27,633 nt of DNA from a virus. The notes beneath the pieces were generated by a model that saw only the letters and a program-made list of their open reading frames with translations, searched no databases and was not told the DNA's origin. The position numbers were made by a program, and so were the translations under genes. How positions within the stretch are numbered: the stretch's first letter is position 1; each line of letters starts with the position of its first letter. Below, piece after piece: positions 14,821 to 22,762 of the stretch. The stretch lies in IMG/VR virus record IMGVR_UViG_3300021420_000105, positions 1-27,633 of that record. One strand, written 5' to 3'.

Positions 14821-16535
14821 TTACGATTTCCTCGCGTCTTCGCCAGAGCAGCCAGCTCTAGATTTGACTTCTGCTCTTCGGCGATCTCTTCGGCCCCTGG
14901 ATAACCCAGAGTGCGCAGACCGCGCTCCGTAGCCACGATGCCGGTCTTCATCAGTTCCGGCGTCATGCGGCGAATCACCGAATCCGAAAGCGGACGGATC
15001 GACGCTTCATCGAGGAGCACGTCGTACTGGTCGGGGCGGATCAAGCCCTGCCACTCGGCCATCTCTATTCCATTGACGCCGCGGAGGGGCAAGTTCTGCC
15101 GACCCATGTACCTTCCCATGACGCCGAACATGAACTCTCCCAGCATCTGAAGGGTGTTCGACAGGAGCCTGCCTGAGAGTTGCAGGAGGCCGGATGATTG
15201 CAATACGGACGAGTCGAAGAGGTCGGTCGAGATGTTGCCCTGGCCCGGATTGCCTTGCCTGGCCTCCCCGAATCCGAGGACTTGATTCTGGAGCTTCAGA
15301 AGCTGCTCGGGAACCTGCATGGCGCTCGCCGACAGGGCGTTAGGCGAGACGCACTCGGGCGTCTTCGACCCGGCGTTCTTGACCACGACTTCACCCGGCA
15401 GGCCGCCGAATGCTTCGGGATCGATGCCTGAGTTGTTGTCGAGGAACCAGACGCCGTTGTTGAGCCTGATGCAGTTCTCAAACGCCTGAGTGTAGAGTCT
15501 TTGCGCCAGTTGCTGCATGTCGATCGTCATCGACGTGACTGGCACGCCCCAGGCCGAGTTGAGCGCCGGCAGAGCCCACACCGGGAAGATGGGGAAATGC
15601 GGCGCCATGATGTCGCTGCGCTTGGGATAGGGGTTGTCACCGTCCGACAGGATGATCCCATTGCACTCGACCAGCCAGCGTCCGTTGGGGTAGCGGAGGA
15701 TCACTTCGGGATCGATGAGTTCGTCTTCGAGGGGCTTGTCCTTCGACTCGACCACCTCCCGCGTGTAGTCCTTGCAGAAGACGTGGTGGACGAGGACTCG
15801 GGTGTCGGACGAGTAATTCTTCCTGCCTGACTGGAAGGGCATGCCGGGGGTCGACTGCATCGGACCGGTGGGCATCTGGATGCCGTACCCCGAGTCGCCT
15901 GAGAGTGGAGCGGGAGACTGGGATCCGCGATTAGGACGTACTCCCTTCGAAGTGTCCGGCCACTTAAGCCGAACGTCCTCGATGTTCATCCACGTCCCGT
16001 AGTAGACGTAGGCGGGGTCCCAGGTGTAGTCGGTCGAAGGGTCGAACCCCACCATTCTAGGGTCCATCGACTTACACCAGATTCCGCCCTTGCCGTTCCT
16101 GAGATCTGGATCGAAACCTGAGACTATAAACCCCGTTCCGCAGTACCGGGCGGTGAGGGAGGCGTAGAGGGTGTGCTGGTTGATCTTAGCTGCCACCCAC
16201 TGCGCCTGGAGCGCCTTCTCTCGATCCTTGTCGCGGTCCTTGTCTCCGAACACGTAAATCTGGGGAGACATGTCGGAGATCTGGCTCGCCTCCTCCAGCA
16301 TGATCCTCTGGAGCATGGGGATGCGTATCAGAGGGCGGAATGATGGGGAGGGGGAACCTGCATCCTTGAGGCTGTAGAGATCGTCAGCAGATTTATAGAA
16401 GTTCTCGCCCAGTACCTTATTCCTATATTCGTCGGAGGCCCTTATCCATTCCGAAATGTGCTTGGCGCGTGGGTCGTTATACTCGTCCGGGTCCGACTTC
16501 TTACGAACATTCCCGATGGTGTATACGTTGGCCAA
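14817..16535 (-). CDS. Portal protein
   Basis: 572 residues. The only suitable start is a TTG directly after the previous TAG, with AAGAGG upstream; the first internal ATG is about 75 codons in. The protein has the P22/phi29-class portal style: an N-terminal helical region with RASDEYRNKVLGENFY, a wing domain with VVESKDKPLEDELIDPEVIL, the conserved stretch PALNSAWGVPVTSMTIDMQQ followed by long helices with TQAFENCIRLNNGVWFLDNN, and a C-terminal helical crown. It forms the dodecameric ring for DNA passage and terminase docking. Place downstream of terminase and upstream of scaffold and capsid is classical. Confidence 0.8.
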   Translation of the reverse strand: MANVYTIGNVRKKSDPDEYNDPRAKHISEWIRASDEYRNKVLGENFYKSADDLYSLKDAGSPSPSFRPLIRIPMLQRIMLEEASQISDMSPQIYVFGDKDRDKDREKALQAQWVAAKINQHTLYASLTARYCGTGFIVSGFDPDLRNGKGGIWCKSMDPRMVGFDPSTDYTWDPAYVYYGTWMNIEDVRLKWPDTSKGVRPNRGSQSPAPLSGDSGYGIQMPTGPMQSTPGMPFQSGRKNYSSDTRVLVHHVFCKDYTREVVESKDKPLEDELIDPEVILRYPNGRWLVECNGIILSDGDNPYPKRSDIMAPHFPIFPVWALPALNSAWGVPVTSMTIDMQQLAQRLYTQAFENCIRLNNGVWFLDNNSGIDPEAFGGLPGEVVVKNAGSKTPECVSPNALSASAMQVPEQLLKLQNQVLGFGEARQGNPGQGNISTDLFDSSVLQSSGLLQLSGRLLSNTLQMLGEFMFGVMGRYMGRQNLPLRGVNGIEMAEWQGLIRPDQYDVLLDEASIRPLSDSVIRRMTPELMKTGIVATERGLRTLGYPGAEEIAEEQKSNLELAALAKTRGNRK

Positions 16536-16679
16536 CTATCGCCTCTTTTTACTGTGACGGACCTTGTGACGTTTACCACCCACCACGACATCTTTCGCGT
16601 GGGTTGGAATTCCATGTATGTGAGTATACGCACGAGACTTGCGGTAGGCTTCCTTGGACTTGAAGTGCTCGGTAGGCAT
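16536..16679 (-). CDS. Small basic protein (47 aa)
   Basis: ATG overlaps the upstream stop as TGATG and has GGAAGG before it. The sequence starts MPTEHFKSKEAYRKSRAYTH and ends GGKRHKVRHSKKRR, with strong positive charge in the C-terminal half and several His. It ends immediately before the portal TTG start, so portal translation is probably coupled to it. It is similar in style to the tiny basic ORFs downstream of the portal. Function unknown. Confidence 0.6.
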   Translation of the reverse strand: MPTEHFKSKEAYRKSRAYTHIHGIPTHAKDVVVGGKRHKVRHSKKRR

Positions 16680-16855
16680 CAGTACCTTCCGTGACCGCTT
16701 CCCCGCGTGCTCTGCCTGGCAGTATGGACCTTGCCCTTGCCGGACCTGCCCGGAGCCCGTGCACCCTTCTTCTTGAAGTGGCGGCGAGGATTCTTGGGGG
16801 TCACCGTTTCCGAGTCGTCGCCGGGGTCCGTAATGCCGAACTTCGCCCTGTCCAT
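16679..16855 (-). CDS. Small protein with acidic head and basic tail (58 aa)
   Basis: The ATG at 16855 has AGAGGTG five bases upstream and is preferred over an in-frame GTG six bases earlier. The first 20 residues are partly acidic (MDRAKFGITDPGDDSETVTP); the rest is Lys/Arg/Gly-rich (NPRRHFKKKGARAPGRSGKG). A 13-base inverted repeat (CTCTGA, one base, TCAGAG at 16864-16876) overlaps the ribosome binding site and could mask it. It overlaps the next ORF by one base. A disordered nucleic-acid-binding protein is likely. Confidence 0.6.
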   Translation of the reverse strand: MDRAKFGITDPGDDSETVTPKNPRRHFKKKGARAPGRSGKGKVHTARQSTRGSGHGRY

Positions 16856-16885
16856 GAACACACCTCTGAATCAGAGTATAGGAGG

Positions 16886-17224
16886 CTACTTTTCCGCCTC
16901 CCGTGTCAATGCCGCACTACTCACCTCGGTGGGGTCGATTCTCAGCCATTCTGCCAGAAGTTGAGCCTGCGACTTGCCCGTTTCTCCCGTCTCATTGCGC
17001 ATGAACTGTTCGAGGTCCGTGATCGTCGCAGTAACCTCCTTGAGGCTGATGACGTCACCGAGGACCAGCGTGTCGAGGTTGTCCATCAGGTCGCGCTGGT
17101 AGGCTTCGTAGGCGGATGCTTTGTTGTGCTTTCGGTTATCGTTGAACCGTTGTCCGATGTCGGAGAAGAGGGCTTTGGCGCGCCTCGCTGCTTCGTCTGA
17201 GACTCCCCGGCGAACTGACCGGTC
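16886..17224 (-). CDS. Downstream (-1) frame of the probable frameshifted protein
   Basis: 112 codons beginning just after the CAA-AAG slip site. The sequence RRGVSDEAARRAKALFSDIG, then AYEAYQRDLMDNLDTLVLGD, and DLEQFMRNETGETGKSQAQL reads as a good helical protein with normal codon use. There is no ATG, GTG or TTG with a ribosome binding site near its beginning; the first Met is 40 residues in. It therefore either continues the upstream frame by -1 frameshifting or marks an indel in the sequence. It lies between terminase and portal genes; the product could be a packaging accessory, which is inference. Confidence 0.5.
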   Translation of the reverse strand, partial: DRSVRRGVSDEAARRAKALFSDIGQRFNDNRKHNKASAYEAYQRDLMDNLDTLVLGDVISLKEVTATITDLEQFMRNETGETGKSQAQLLAEWLRIDPTEVSSAALTREAEK

Positions 17225-17538
17225 TTTTGGGCCATCGTCCGTGGGCTGTCCTTGAGCGGGATTCCGGGAGGCTTCTCCTGCACCTTGAACGGGAGCACTC
17301 CTGCCTGAAGTTTTTCCCGCGCCTCGAATTCGTTGCGCCGGAGCCTCTTGGCCAGATCTCTCTCCATCTCCATCTGCGCCGCTCTCTGGTCGGTCACAAT
17401 GGTCCTCAACAGGGTCGGGGGTGAGCATGTGCTCGCGGGCGGAATGATCCCTAACGCCCGCTGAGCCTCCATGATCTCCAGCATCTCCTCGGCGTCGAAG
17501 TCTATTTGCAAACTGTTGGCCGTCCATCGAATCTTCAT
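17086..17538 (-). CDS. Upstream frame of a probable frameshifted protein (N-terminal part)
   Basis: The conceptual product is 150 residues. It starts three bases after the terminase stop, with GGGGA upstream of the ATG. Residues 1-115 look like a normal protein: acidic/helical start (MKIRWTANSLQIDFDAEEML), a charged helix (QMEMERDLAKRLRRNEFEAR) and GIPLKDSPRTMAQK. After about residue 115 the frame becomes Ser/Thr/Pro-rich and unlike a folded domain, while the -1 frame becomes protein-like. A CAA-AAG site at codons 104-105 (17229-17224) allows a -1 slip. The true product may be about 217 residues spanning 16886-17538. No family recognised. Confidence 0.5.
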   Translation of the reverse strand: MKIRWTANSLQIDFDAEEMLEIMEAQRALGIIPPASTCSPPTLLRTIVTDQRAAQMEMERDLAKRLRRNEFEAREKLQAGVLPFKVQEKPPGIPLKDSPRTMAQKTGQFAGESQTKQRGAPKPSSPTSDNGSTITESTTKHPPTKPTSAT

Positions 17539-17541
17539 TCA

Positions 17542-19356
17542 TCAGATCCCCGCTAATCTCTGTGGTTGGTTGTGATTCTTCTCGTACTTGCGTATCTGGC
17601 GAAGGTGGTCGTTGCCGTTCTGCATGATCCCGCCCATCGCCGTGACCAGACCGTCCTTGGTCCATTCCGGCATCTTGCCGGGGTTCTCCTGAGGCAACTG
17701 GACCGTCTCCATGTCCTCCTTAGTGAGGAGGAGGTTGCGCATAGGAGACACTTTGCAGACGTCGGGGTGGTACTGCTCTTTGGCGATCCAGGCCAGAAAC
17801 GCCGCCATCATCGTGTCATCGTGGCCAACTCTGACCGACCAGCGGAAGTTCATCTCCATCTTGGCACACTTCATCTGATCGACCAGGATGCGGTCCTTGG
17901 GGAGGACTTCCTTGCGGTGGAGCGCGGTCCTGAACAGGGTGAACATCATTCTGCGGTACCGGTCGGAAGTCTCAAACCCGTAGGCCATTCCCGCCTTCGA
18001 TCGATCGGCCCTGTCGTCTCGCCCCTTCCAGAGGTACTGGGTGGGATAGAAGAGCCGGTCGCGGAGTTCCCGCATCACCACGTAGCCGAGGTTGTTCAAC
18101 TCCACGTTCAGCATGGCGTTGTTGAAGTAGTAGCCTAAGGCTGCCGCAATGGACGCGAGTTCTTCTGGAGATACGCGAGCCATAAATCTCGCTGCCGCGG
18201 CCCCAGACTCCGCATTCCAAACGAAGATTGCGGCGTAGTCGCCGGCCGCGAGAGATGCCTCCTCACCTCTTGCCGAATCCACTCCGGCAAAGTAGTGATG
18301 CCGGGGCTGAGGGTTCTCCCACACGCACAACGGACCTTCCCAATCGCCTTCAAGTTCTCCATGCTTCCCATCTTCCGTCAAAACGCATCTTCCGATAAAT
18401 GGGGGCTTCTCTACCGACGCCTCCGCGAACTGCATCTCCTCGACCGTGAAGGCCGGATTTCCGGTAGCTACAAACGCTTCCGTCGGGTCACTTGGGAACT
18501 CTTCCCTCCATTTTTCGATCACGCCTTCGCATTTGGCGGAGAGGGTTTCGCGGAACCAGGCTATACGATCCTTGCCGATCTTGACCTTCTTTCCTGTCTT
18601 CCAGTGCTTGATGTCGTTCATCAGCCAGCGTTCGTACTCGTCCCTCGGGGCATCTTTTGCTCTCGCTGGGTCCATCACGTAGGCTGGGTCGTCGTACCAG
18701 GGCAGGAAGATGGGCAGGAACTCGTTGTCGCCGGCCACGGCTGCCTGCCAGTACTCGTAGTAGGATTCGCCCGGACCCTCCATGCCGTTCGCCGTCGTCT
18801 CGATCCAGCACCCGTTGTTGGGATCTTTCGAAAGCGTGTTGAGCAGAGACGTGAAGGCGCCGTCGTAGGGATAGAAAGCCGCTTCGGTCAGGTGCAGCCA
18901 GGAGAACGTGAGGCCGCGGGCGCCGTGAACCGTAGCCGCGGTGTAATGCTTGAAGGTCGAAGCCCTGCCCACGTCGTGGGGGTAGGTCAGCGTCTTCGTG
19001 GTAGGGCGGAGCAGGTTCGACCCGTAGACCGGGCGCATGTCCTCATAGAACCCGCAGGCCATGGCGAAGTTCGCGACCGCCACTTCCCGGTTCTGGGCCA
19101 CCGTTCCCGCCTGAGCTGATGGGTAAGCAAGGCAGTGGGCGTGGCCTACGGCCGTAGCGAGCGTCGACAATCCGATGCGGCGGGCCTTGAGGAAGATTCC
19201 GTAGAGGCGGCGCTTCTTGGCGAGGTGTTCCTTGAAGAGTTCGATCACCTCGATCTGTTGCTGCCTCAGCTTGAATGGGACGAGGATGCCGTTGTCCCGG
19301 TCACGAATGTTCAACCGTTCGCATAATCGCGTGACGTGATCGAGGTTCAGACTCAT
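17542..19356 (-). CDS. terL: Terminase large subunit (ATPase-nuclease)
   Basis: 604 residues; ATG overlaps the upstream stop as TGATG. ATPase features: Walker A-type loop KARRIGLST at residues 57-65, hydrophobic strand plus acid for Walker B (FSWLHLTE, Glu158) and coupling motif ETTAN (186-190). The RNase H-like nuclease has FAGVDSARGE with Asp360, LNVELNN with Glu419, and VGHDDTMMAAFLA with Asp513/514. All three acidic metal ligands are present, so the enzyme should be active. It cuts concatemers and pumps DNA through the portal. It sits before the portal rather than after the tail fibre as in T7. No standard small subunit is recognised, though the 81-residue neighbour is a candidate. Confidence 0.93.
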   Translation of the reverse strand: MSLNLDHVTRLCERLNIRDRDNGILVPFKLRQQQIEVIELFKEHLAKKRRLYGIFLKARRIGLSTLATAVGHAHCLAYPSAQAGTVAQNREVAVANFAMACGFYEDMRPVYGSNLLRPTTKTLTYPHDVGRASTFKHYTAATVHGARGLTFSWLHLTEAAFYPYDGAFTSLLNTLSKDPNNGCWIETTANGMEGPGESYYEYWQAAVAGDNEFLPIFLPWYDDPAYVMDPARAKDAPRDEYERWLMNDIKHWKTGKKVKIGKDRIAWFRETLSAKCEGVIEKWREEFPSDPTEAFVATGNPAFTVEEMQFAEASVEKPPFIGRCVLTEDGKHGELEGDWEGPLCVWENPQPRHHYFAGVDSARGEEASLAAGDYAAIFVWNAESGAAAARFMARVSPEELASIAAALGYYFNNAMLNVELNNLGYVVMRELRDRLFYPTQYLWKGRDDRADRSKAGMAYGFETSDRYRRMMFTLFRTALHRKEVLPKDRILVDQMKCAKMEMNFRWSVRVGHDDTMMAAFLAWIAKEQYHPDVCKVSPMRNLLLTKEDMETVQLPQENPGKMPEWTKDGLVTAMGGIMQNGNDHLRQIRKYEKNHNQPQRLAGI

Positions 19357-19601
19357 CAGTTGACCCGGGTGATGATGTCCGTGGCGATCCGGTTCATCTT
19401 CTGAACAATTGAGAGAGCCTCCAGAAGTTCCTGCTCGTTGGCCTTTTCGAGCCCTCCGGGAAGGTAGAGGACGGGGTTCGAGTACTGCGAGAAGCCGATT
19501 CCCGCCTGCACCATTTCGATGAGGGTCTGCATGTCCTCGGGAGTCTTGACAATGAGCAGATCTCCAGGCTCAATCGACAACTTCTCGATGCGTTCTATCA
19601 T
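19356..19601 (-). CDS. Unknown small protein next to terminase (81 aa)
   Basis: I chose the ATG at 19601, eight bases after the upstream stop, because GAGG stands before it; an alternative ATG at 19622 gives 88 residues. The sequence (MIERIEKLSIEPGDLLIVKT then PEDMQTLIEMVQAGIGFSQY) has an alpha/beta start and a C-terminal helix (NEQELLEALSIVQKMNRIAT). It overlaps the terminase start by three bases, so the two are co-translated. Small terminase subunits often sit here but are usually longer with an HTH, which I cannot see. Function open. Confidence 0.6.
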   Translation of the reverse strand: MIERIEKLSIEPGDLLIVKTPEDMQTLIEMVQAGIGFSQYSNPVLYLPGGLEKANEQELLEALSIVQKMNRIATDIITRVN

Positions 19602-19608
19602 TAGCGCC

Positions 19609-19830
19609 TCAGTCAGTCTCATTTGCAGACATTATCCTCAGATACTTCCTGATAGGGTACTCGAAGTTGTGGAAAGGTTCATCGATACACATCTCCAGAC
19701 GGTAATAGTCTCCGTCTTCTGGTTTAAGCCCGTAGGGATGATGAATAATAGTGGTCACCCTGCACTTGGAGCAGTGCATCATTACAGGCCATCCGTATTC
19801 GGAAGGAGCGATTCTCTCGATCTCTATCAC
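19609..19830 (-). CDS. Small Cys-x2-Cys protein (73 aa)
   Basis: GTG start with AAGGAG seven bases upstream; overlaps the previous stop as GTGA. One CSKC pair (Cys20, Cys23) followed by His30/His31 and Cys48 could bind one zinc. The rest is mixed with aromatic residues (CIDEPFHNFEYPIRKYLRIM). It is the last of the series of short Cys-pair proteins before the terminase. No family recognised; a nucleic-acid or protein-binding knuckle is a reasonable guess. Confidence 0.6.
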   Translation of the reverse strand: MIEIERIAPSEYGWPVMMHCSKCRVTTIIHHPYGLKPEDGDYYRLEMCIDEPFHNFEYPIRKYLRIMSANETD

Positions 19831-20333
19831 CGGATGTCTCCTTCCGGCTGGCCGTCGAAGCGGGTCTTGGCGGAACCTTCAGGAAGCAATCTCCTCCGGT
19901 TACGGTCCCTGATGCATTCAACCGAGCAGTACTGGTAGGGGGCCATGAGGCCGGTATCCTTATCCTTTTCGACGCCGTTCATGGTCCAGTTCCCGTCGGG
20001 ACGCTTGGATGGTCCTCCGCAGCCGGTGCAGGTCTTGCGCATCGACTCCTCGCTGATTCTCTGGTTGAGAATCTCAGAACATATCTCGATGTTCTTTCGG
20101 GCCGAGGCAAGCTGACTGAGAGCTTCGGGGAGAGGGAGTTTCTTGAAGAATTCCCGGATCTCCGTCTCCTTGGCATCGCGAAGAAGCCATGAGGTTCGGG
20201 CCGCCTCGCCGCCCCTGATGGCCCCGTGGGCGAATCGGTTAGGGTCTTCGATGGGTTCCTCGGGAGCCATATGCGGTTTGCGCCTGATTGCCAGCTTCTC
20301 GATGATGCGTTCCTGTCTCGGTGTCGGGTCCAT
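19827..20333 (-). CDS. Zinc-finger-like protein with FCS-type motif (168 aa)
   Basis: ATG with GAGGAGA upstream (preferred over a start at 20345 without a site). Residues 1-95 are helical and charged (PEALSQLASARKNIEICSEI). Residues 102-140 hold CTGCGG and QYCSVECIRDRNRRR: Cys102/105 paired with Cys136/140, as in MYM/FCS-type fingers where the last pair is spaced by three residues and followed by a basic helix. Likely binds nucleic acid or a protein partner. Overlaps the next gene by four bases. Unknown phage role. Confidence 0.6.
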   Translation of the reverse strand: MDPTPRQERIIEKLAIRRKPHMAPEEPIEDPNRFAHGAIRGGEAARTSWLLRDAKETEIREFFKKLPLPEALSQLASARKNIEICSEILNQRISEESMRKTCTGCGGPSKRPDGNWTMNGVEKDKDTGLMAPYQYCSVECIRDRNRRRLLPEGSAKTRFDGQPEGDIR

Positions 20334-20341
20334 GATTCTCC

Positions 20342-20875
20342 TCAAAAAGTCATCTGCTGCCGTTGCCTTATTTCGTCTTCGGAAAGGGGATTCCGGGCAT
20401 CTCCGTACAGGTGAAGCATCAGCTCGCTCGATTCGGCCACGCGCGAGAAGTAGGAACTGTCGTCGGGGTACTCTTCCCGAGAAGCAATATGATCGTCCAT
20501 CATGGGGCAGAGGTTGCCGTCGATCGCCATCTGGACCTGAAGATCCCCGTTTCCAAGGGTTCGATAGAGGACGAGTTCATATCTTCCGTCCGTCGACCTT
20601 CTGCCGTTCCACTCGATCCTCTTGCGCCTCTGGCGGCACATCTGGGGCTTGCGGACCGGGGGAGGCATCCTCAGCAGCCGTCCTTCGGAGCGTAGAGTGT
20701 CCCTCACCATGCGCTTCAAGGCTGGCTTGGTGAACACCTGGATCGATATCTTGCGGTTCACGTCCTTGCAGGCCTGACAGGCGAACACATAGGCCCCTTC
20801 CCGCTCTTCGAGGAAGAACATGGTCTTGTCCCGGCCCAGAGGATGCTGCGGGTTGCGGCACATGGGAGTCTTCAT
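20342..20875 (-). CDS. Unknown protein with N-terminal zinc site (177 aa)
   Basis: The ATG at 20875 has GGAG six bases upstream and overlaps the upstream stop as ATGA. The N-terminus MCRNPQHPLGRDKTMFFLEE followed by FACQACKDVNRK gives Cys6, His11 and Cys33/36, a possible single zinc site. A basic stretch (RKPQMCRQRRKRIEW) and a beta-rich part (GRYELVLYRTLGNGDLQVQM) follow, then an acidic helical end. No enzymatic motif seen. It belongs to the chain of Cys-pair proteins leading to the terminase. Confidence 0.6.
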   Translation of the reverse strand: MKTPMCRNPQHPLGRDKTMFFLEEREGAYVFACQACKDVNRKISIQVFTKPALKRMVRDTLRSEGRLLRMPPPVRKPQMCRQRRKRIEWNGRRSTDGRYELVLYRTLGNGDLQVQMAIDGNLCPMMDDHIASREEYPDDSSYFSRVAESSELMLHLYGDARNPLSEDEIRQRQQMTF

Positions 20876-21042
20876 AGGCGTCTCCACAGGAGAGATGTTT
20901 TGAACACGCTATCTGGAAAGGAACCCACAATATAAATAGGGACACCGCAGCGTTCACAATGCACTAACCCACGAGCCCCTTCTGGGATCTTGTGCCCAAA
21001 CAACATCCTGCACCAGCGTCCGAATTCAAATTGCCTGCTCAT
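20872..21042 (-). CDS. Small Cys-pair protein (56 aa)
   Basis: ATG overlaps the upstream stop as ATGA and its own stop overlaps the next ATG as ATGA. The sequence starts MSRQFEFGRWCRMLFGHKIP and contains HCERCGVPIYIVGSF with Cys29/Cys32 plus Cys11 and His17, enough for one zinc. The coupled overlaps on both sides support translation of this short frame. Confidence 0.6.
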   Translation of the reverse strand: MSRQFEFGRWCRMLFGHKIPEGARGLVHCERCGVPIYIVGSFPDSVFKTSLLWRRL

Positions 21043-21563
21043 AGAGACTTCCTGCCCTCATCGTGCAGCCCGTGCCAGGCGGTTTTGGGGAGAACGCCCC
21101 GCTCCAGACGCCACTCATCGATTCGCTTCAGGATCTGTCTCCGTACCGACACCCGTGTCTCCCGCCACACCTGCCAGGCATCCTTGTAGCAGGGAGTGCA
21201 GAAGTACTTCACGAACTTCCGCTCCGGGTTGCGCCTCAGGGTTCCAATCGGGTTCGGGATGTAGCGGTTGCACTTGATGCACCTCGACTCAAACTCGGCG
21301 GCCTTGACGTCCCAGACGTACACTTCCGTATTCTTCTTCTCGGTCTTCTTCTTGGACGCGGTATGCTTTCCCCTTCGGCTCGCGTTCCAGCAATCGAGGC
21401 AGATGGTCATGGTCTTGTACTTCTGCCCTATCCCGCAGCGGTTGCAGAGGTGACCGACGATCCGGCGCATCCTTGCGTTGTACTCGACCCGCTCCTCGGG
21501 GGTGAGGGGAAGCCTCAGAGGCCTCGACAGTTTGGGATCGATCTTGGCGTGTATCCACCCCAT
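21039..21563 (-). CDS. Double zinc-ribbon protein (174 aa)
   Basis: The ATG at 21563 with GAGGTAGGG upstream is preferred to an earlier in-frame start lying inside the upstream gene. Two separate four-Cys sites are present: CNRC (40/43) with CLDC (55/58), and CIKC (95/98) with CTPC (122/125). A Lys-rich linker (SKKKTEKKNTEVYVWD) joins them and the C-terminus is a basic helix (RRQILKRIDEWRLERG). This is a typical nucleic-acid-binding design. It could regulate late transcription or aid packaging; nothing in the sequence decides between these. Confidence 0.65.
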   Translation of the reverse strand: MGWIHAKIDPKLSRPLRLPLTPEERVEYNARMRRIVGHLCNRCGIGQKYKTMTICLDCWNASRRGKHTASKKKTEKKNTEVYVWDVKAAEFESRCIKCNRYIPNPIGTLRRNPERKFVKYFCTPCYKDAWQVWRETRVSVRRQILKRIDEWRLERGVLPKTAWHGLHDEGRKSL

Positions 21564-21565
21564 CC

Positions 21566-22171
21566 CTACCTCGCCTGCGGCTTGACCCTCTGCCGCCCCC
21601 AGGTACTGATCACCTTCTTGCCCTTGCACACAGGACACACGCCCGTCATGCCCGACTCGCCCATGATCGATCCCGCGCCCGCGCACCGTCCGCAGGTGTT
21701 TACCGGCATGTTGATGTTGCGCACCCGCTTGCGAGGAGATTCGGGTTCCGGTTCGTCTTCGGCCGGCGGAAGGGCGTTCTGGTGGTTGAACTGCTCCTGC
21801 CTTGCCATCTCCGCGGCTTCGGCCTCATCCGCCCTCAACTGGGCTTCGTAATCCTCTTCCACCAACTCAAGCGCCGGGGGCGCGCTTCCATCCTGAATGA
21901 TACGGCGGGATGGTGGAACGGATACCGGTGATACAGCTTCCTGCGAGGGCGCCACCACCGGGGCATGCGGACGTGGGGGATCAACTTTTCCATTCGACTT
22001 GAACACCTTCACCCCGGTCGGGTCCATATAGGTCACGCGGCTGGCGTGGGGCAGTTGACTCAAAATAATGGCCCCCAGACGCTTGCCAGTTGGACCTGAG
22101 GCCTGGATCACGTACTCTCCCCCGTCTTCGATCACGGTGAGGACTGGAGGAATCTGTTCGATCTCGCTCAT
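21566..22171 (-). CDS. Protein with C-terminal DnaJ-type zinc knuckle (201 aa)
   Basis: ATG with GAGGTAAT upstream. Residues 1-60 form a small beta-rich domain (ISEL-like IEDGGEYVIQASGPTGKRLG), 60-100 are Pro-rich linker and 105-150 are acidic and helical (ELVEEDYEAQLRADEAEAAE). The end has CGRCAGAG (160/163) and CPVCKGKK (179/182), the CxxCxGxG pair of DnaJ central domains, binding one zinc. A basic stretch precedes the knuckle. It follows the glycosyltransferase genes by a few bases. Possibly a protein-binding adaptor; the role is unknown. Confidence 0.6.
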   Translation of the reverse strand: MSEIEQIPPVLTVIEDGGEYVIQASGPTGKRLGAIILSQLPHASRVTYMDPTGVKVFKSNGKVDPPRPHAPVVAPSQEAVSPVSVPPSRRIIQDGSAPPALELVEEDYEAQLRADEAEAAEMARQEQFNHQNALPPAEDEPEPESPRKRVRNINMPVNTCGRCAGAGSIMGESGMTGVCPVCKGKKVISTWGRQRVKPQAR

Positions 22172-22177
22172 ATTACC

Positions 22178-22762
22178 TCAGTTGTGGACGGCCAGGATCT
22201 TCGGGACCTTGACGTGGCGGATGCCTTCCCGCACCAGTTTATCGATCAGCATGCCGTCGGAATTGGACGGGCCTCCGTTGTCCGGCTTGCCGGGGAAGGG
22301 CTGGAACTTCTCGCGTCGAAGGATGAAGCCAGTCTTGTCGATGTATCCCTCTGTAGGTCTTACGTCGAGCACCTGACCCCCGCAGGGGCCTCCCATCACC
22401 ATGTCGCAGTAGACCAGGTCCACATTCTCTCCGGCGGCAAGCATCTCCTGGGCGTACTCGGGCAAGTAGTAGGAATCGTCTGACGGAAACGCCACCCACT
22501 CACCCTTAGCGAAGTTCTGCACCGCCCATTCGGAAGAATGGTAGGAAGTATTCCGCAGTTCCTTGGGAGTACTTCTGTAGTGAACCCGATTCATGCTCAT
22601 CGATATGTTCGCTTGTCTCCACGTAATGTAGGGATCACTGGTGTTGTCCATCACGATCGCTTCCCAGTTCGTCATGGTCTGGCAAACCAGAGACGCCAGG
22701 CAGCAGCGGAGGAACTCGGGGCGGTTGTAGGCCGAGACGATGAAGGAGATCCTCGGAGTCAC
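22178..22762 (-). CDS. Glycosyltransferase family 2 (GT-A fold)
   Basis: 194 residues. The GTG at 22762 overlaps the preceding stop as GTGA and has AGGTG upstream. The N-terminus RISFIVSAYNRPEFLRCCLA followed by SLVCQTMTNWEAIVMDN is the GT2 nucleotide-binding signature. A Ser-Asp-Asp metal site follows (AFPSDDSYYLPEYAQEML) and then NVDLVYCDMVM. The usual C-terminal acceptor region is short (family members are often 230-300 residues), so it is a minimal enzyme. With the neighbouring GT31-like gene it may glycosylate virion proteins, DNA or a host receptor; the substrate cannot be read here. Confidence 0.85.
   Translation of the reverse strand: MTPRISFIVSAYNRPEFLRCCLASLVCQTMTNWEAIVMDNTSDPYITWRQANISMSMNRVHYRSTPKELRNTSYHSSEWAVQNFAKGEWVAFPSDDSYYLPEYAQEMLAAGENVDLVYCDMVMGGPCGGQVLDVRPTEGYIDKTGFILRREKFQPFPGKPDNGGPSNSDGMLIDKLVREGIRHVKVPKILAVHN

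Noticed and set aside
16886-17665. Full 259-codon minus-strand frame reaching back into the terminase gene
   Set aside because: The first 140 residues overlap the terminase end and the upstream frame and look like out-of-frame text; only the part after about 17224 is protein-like.
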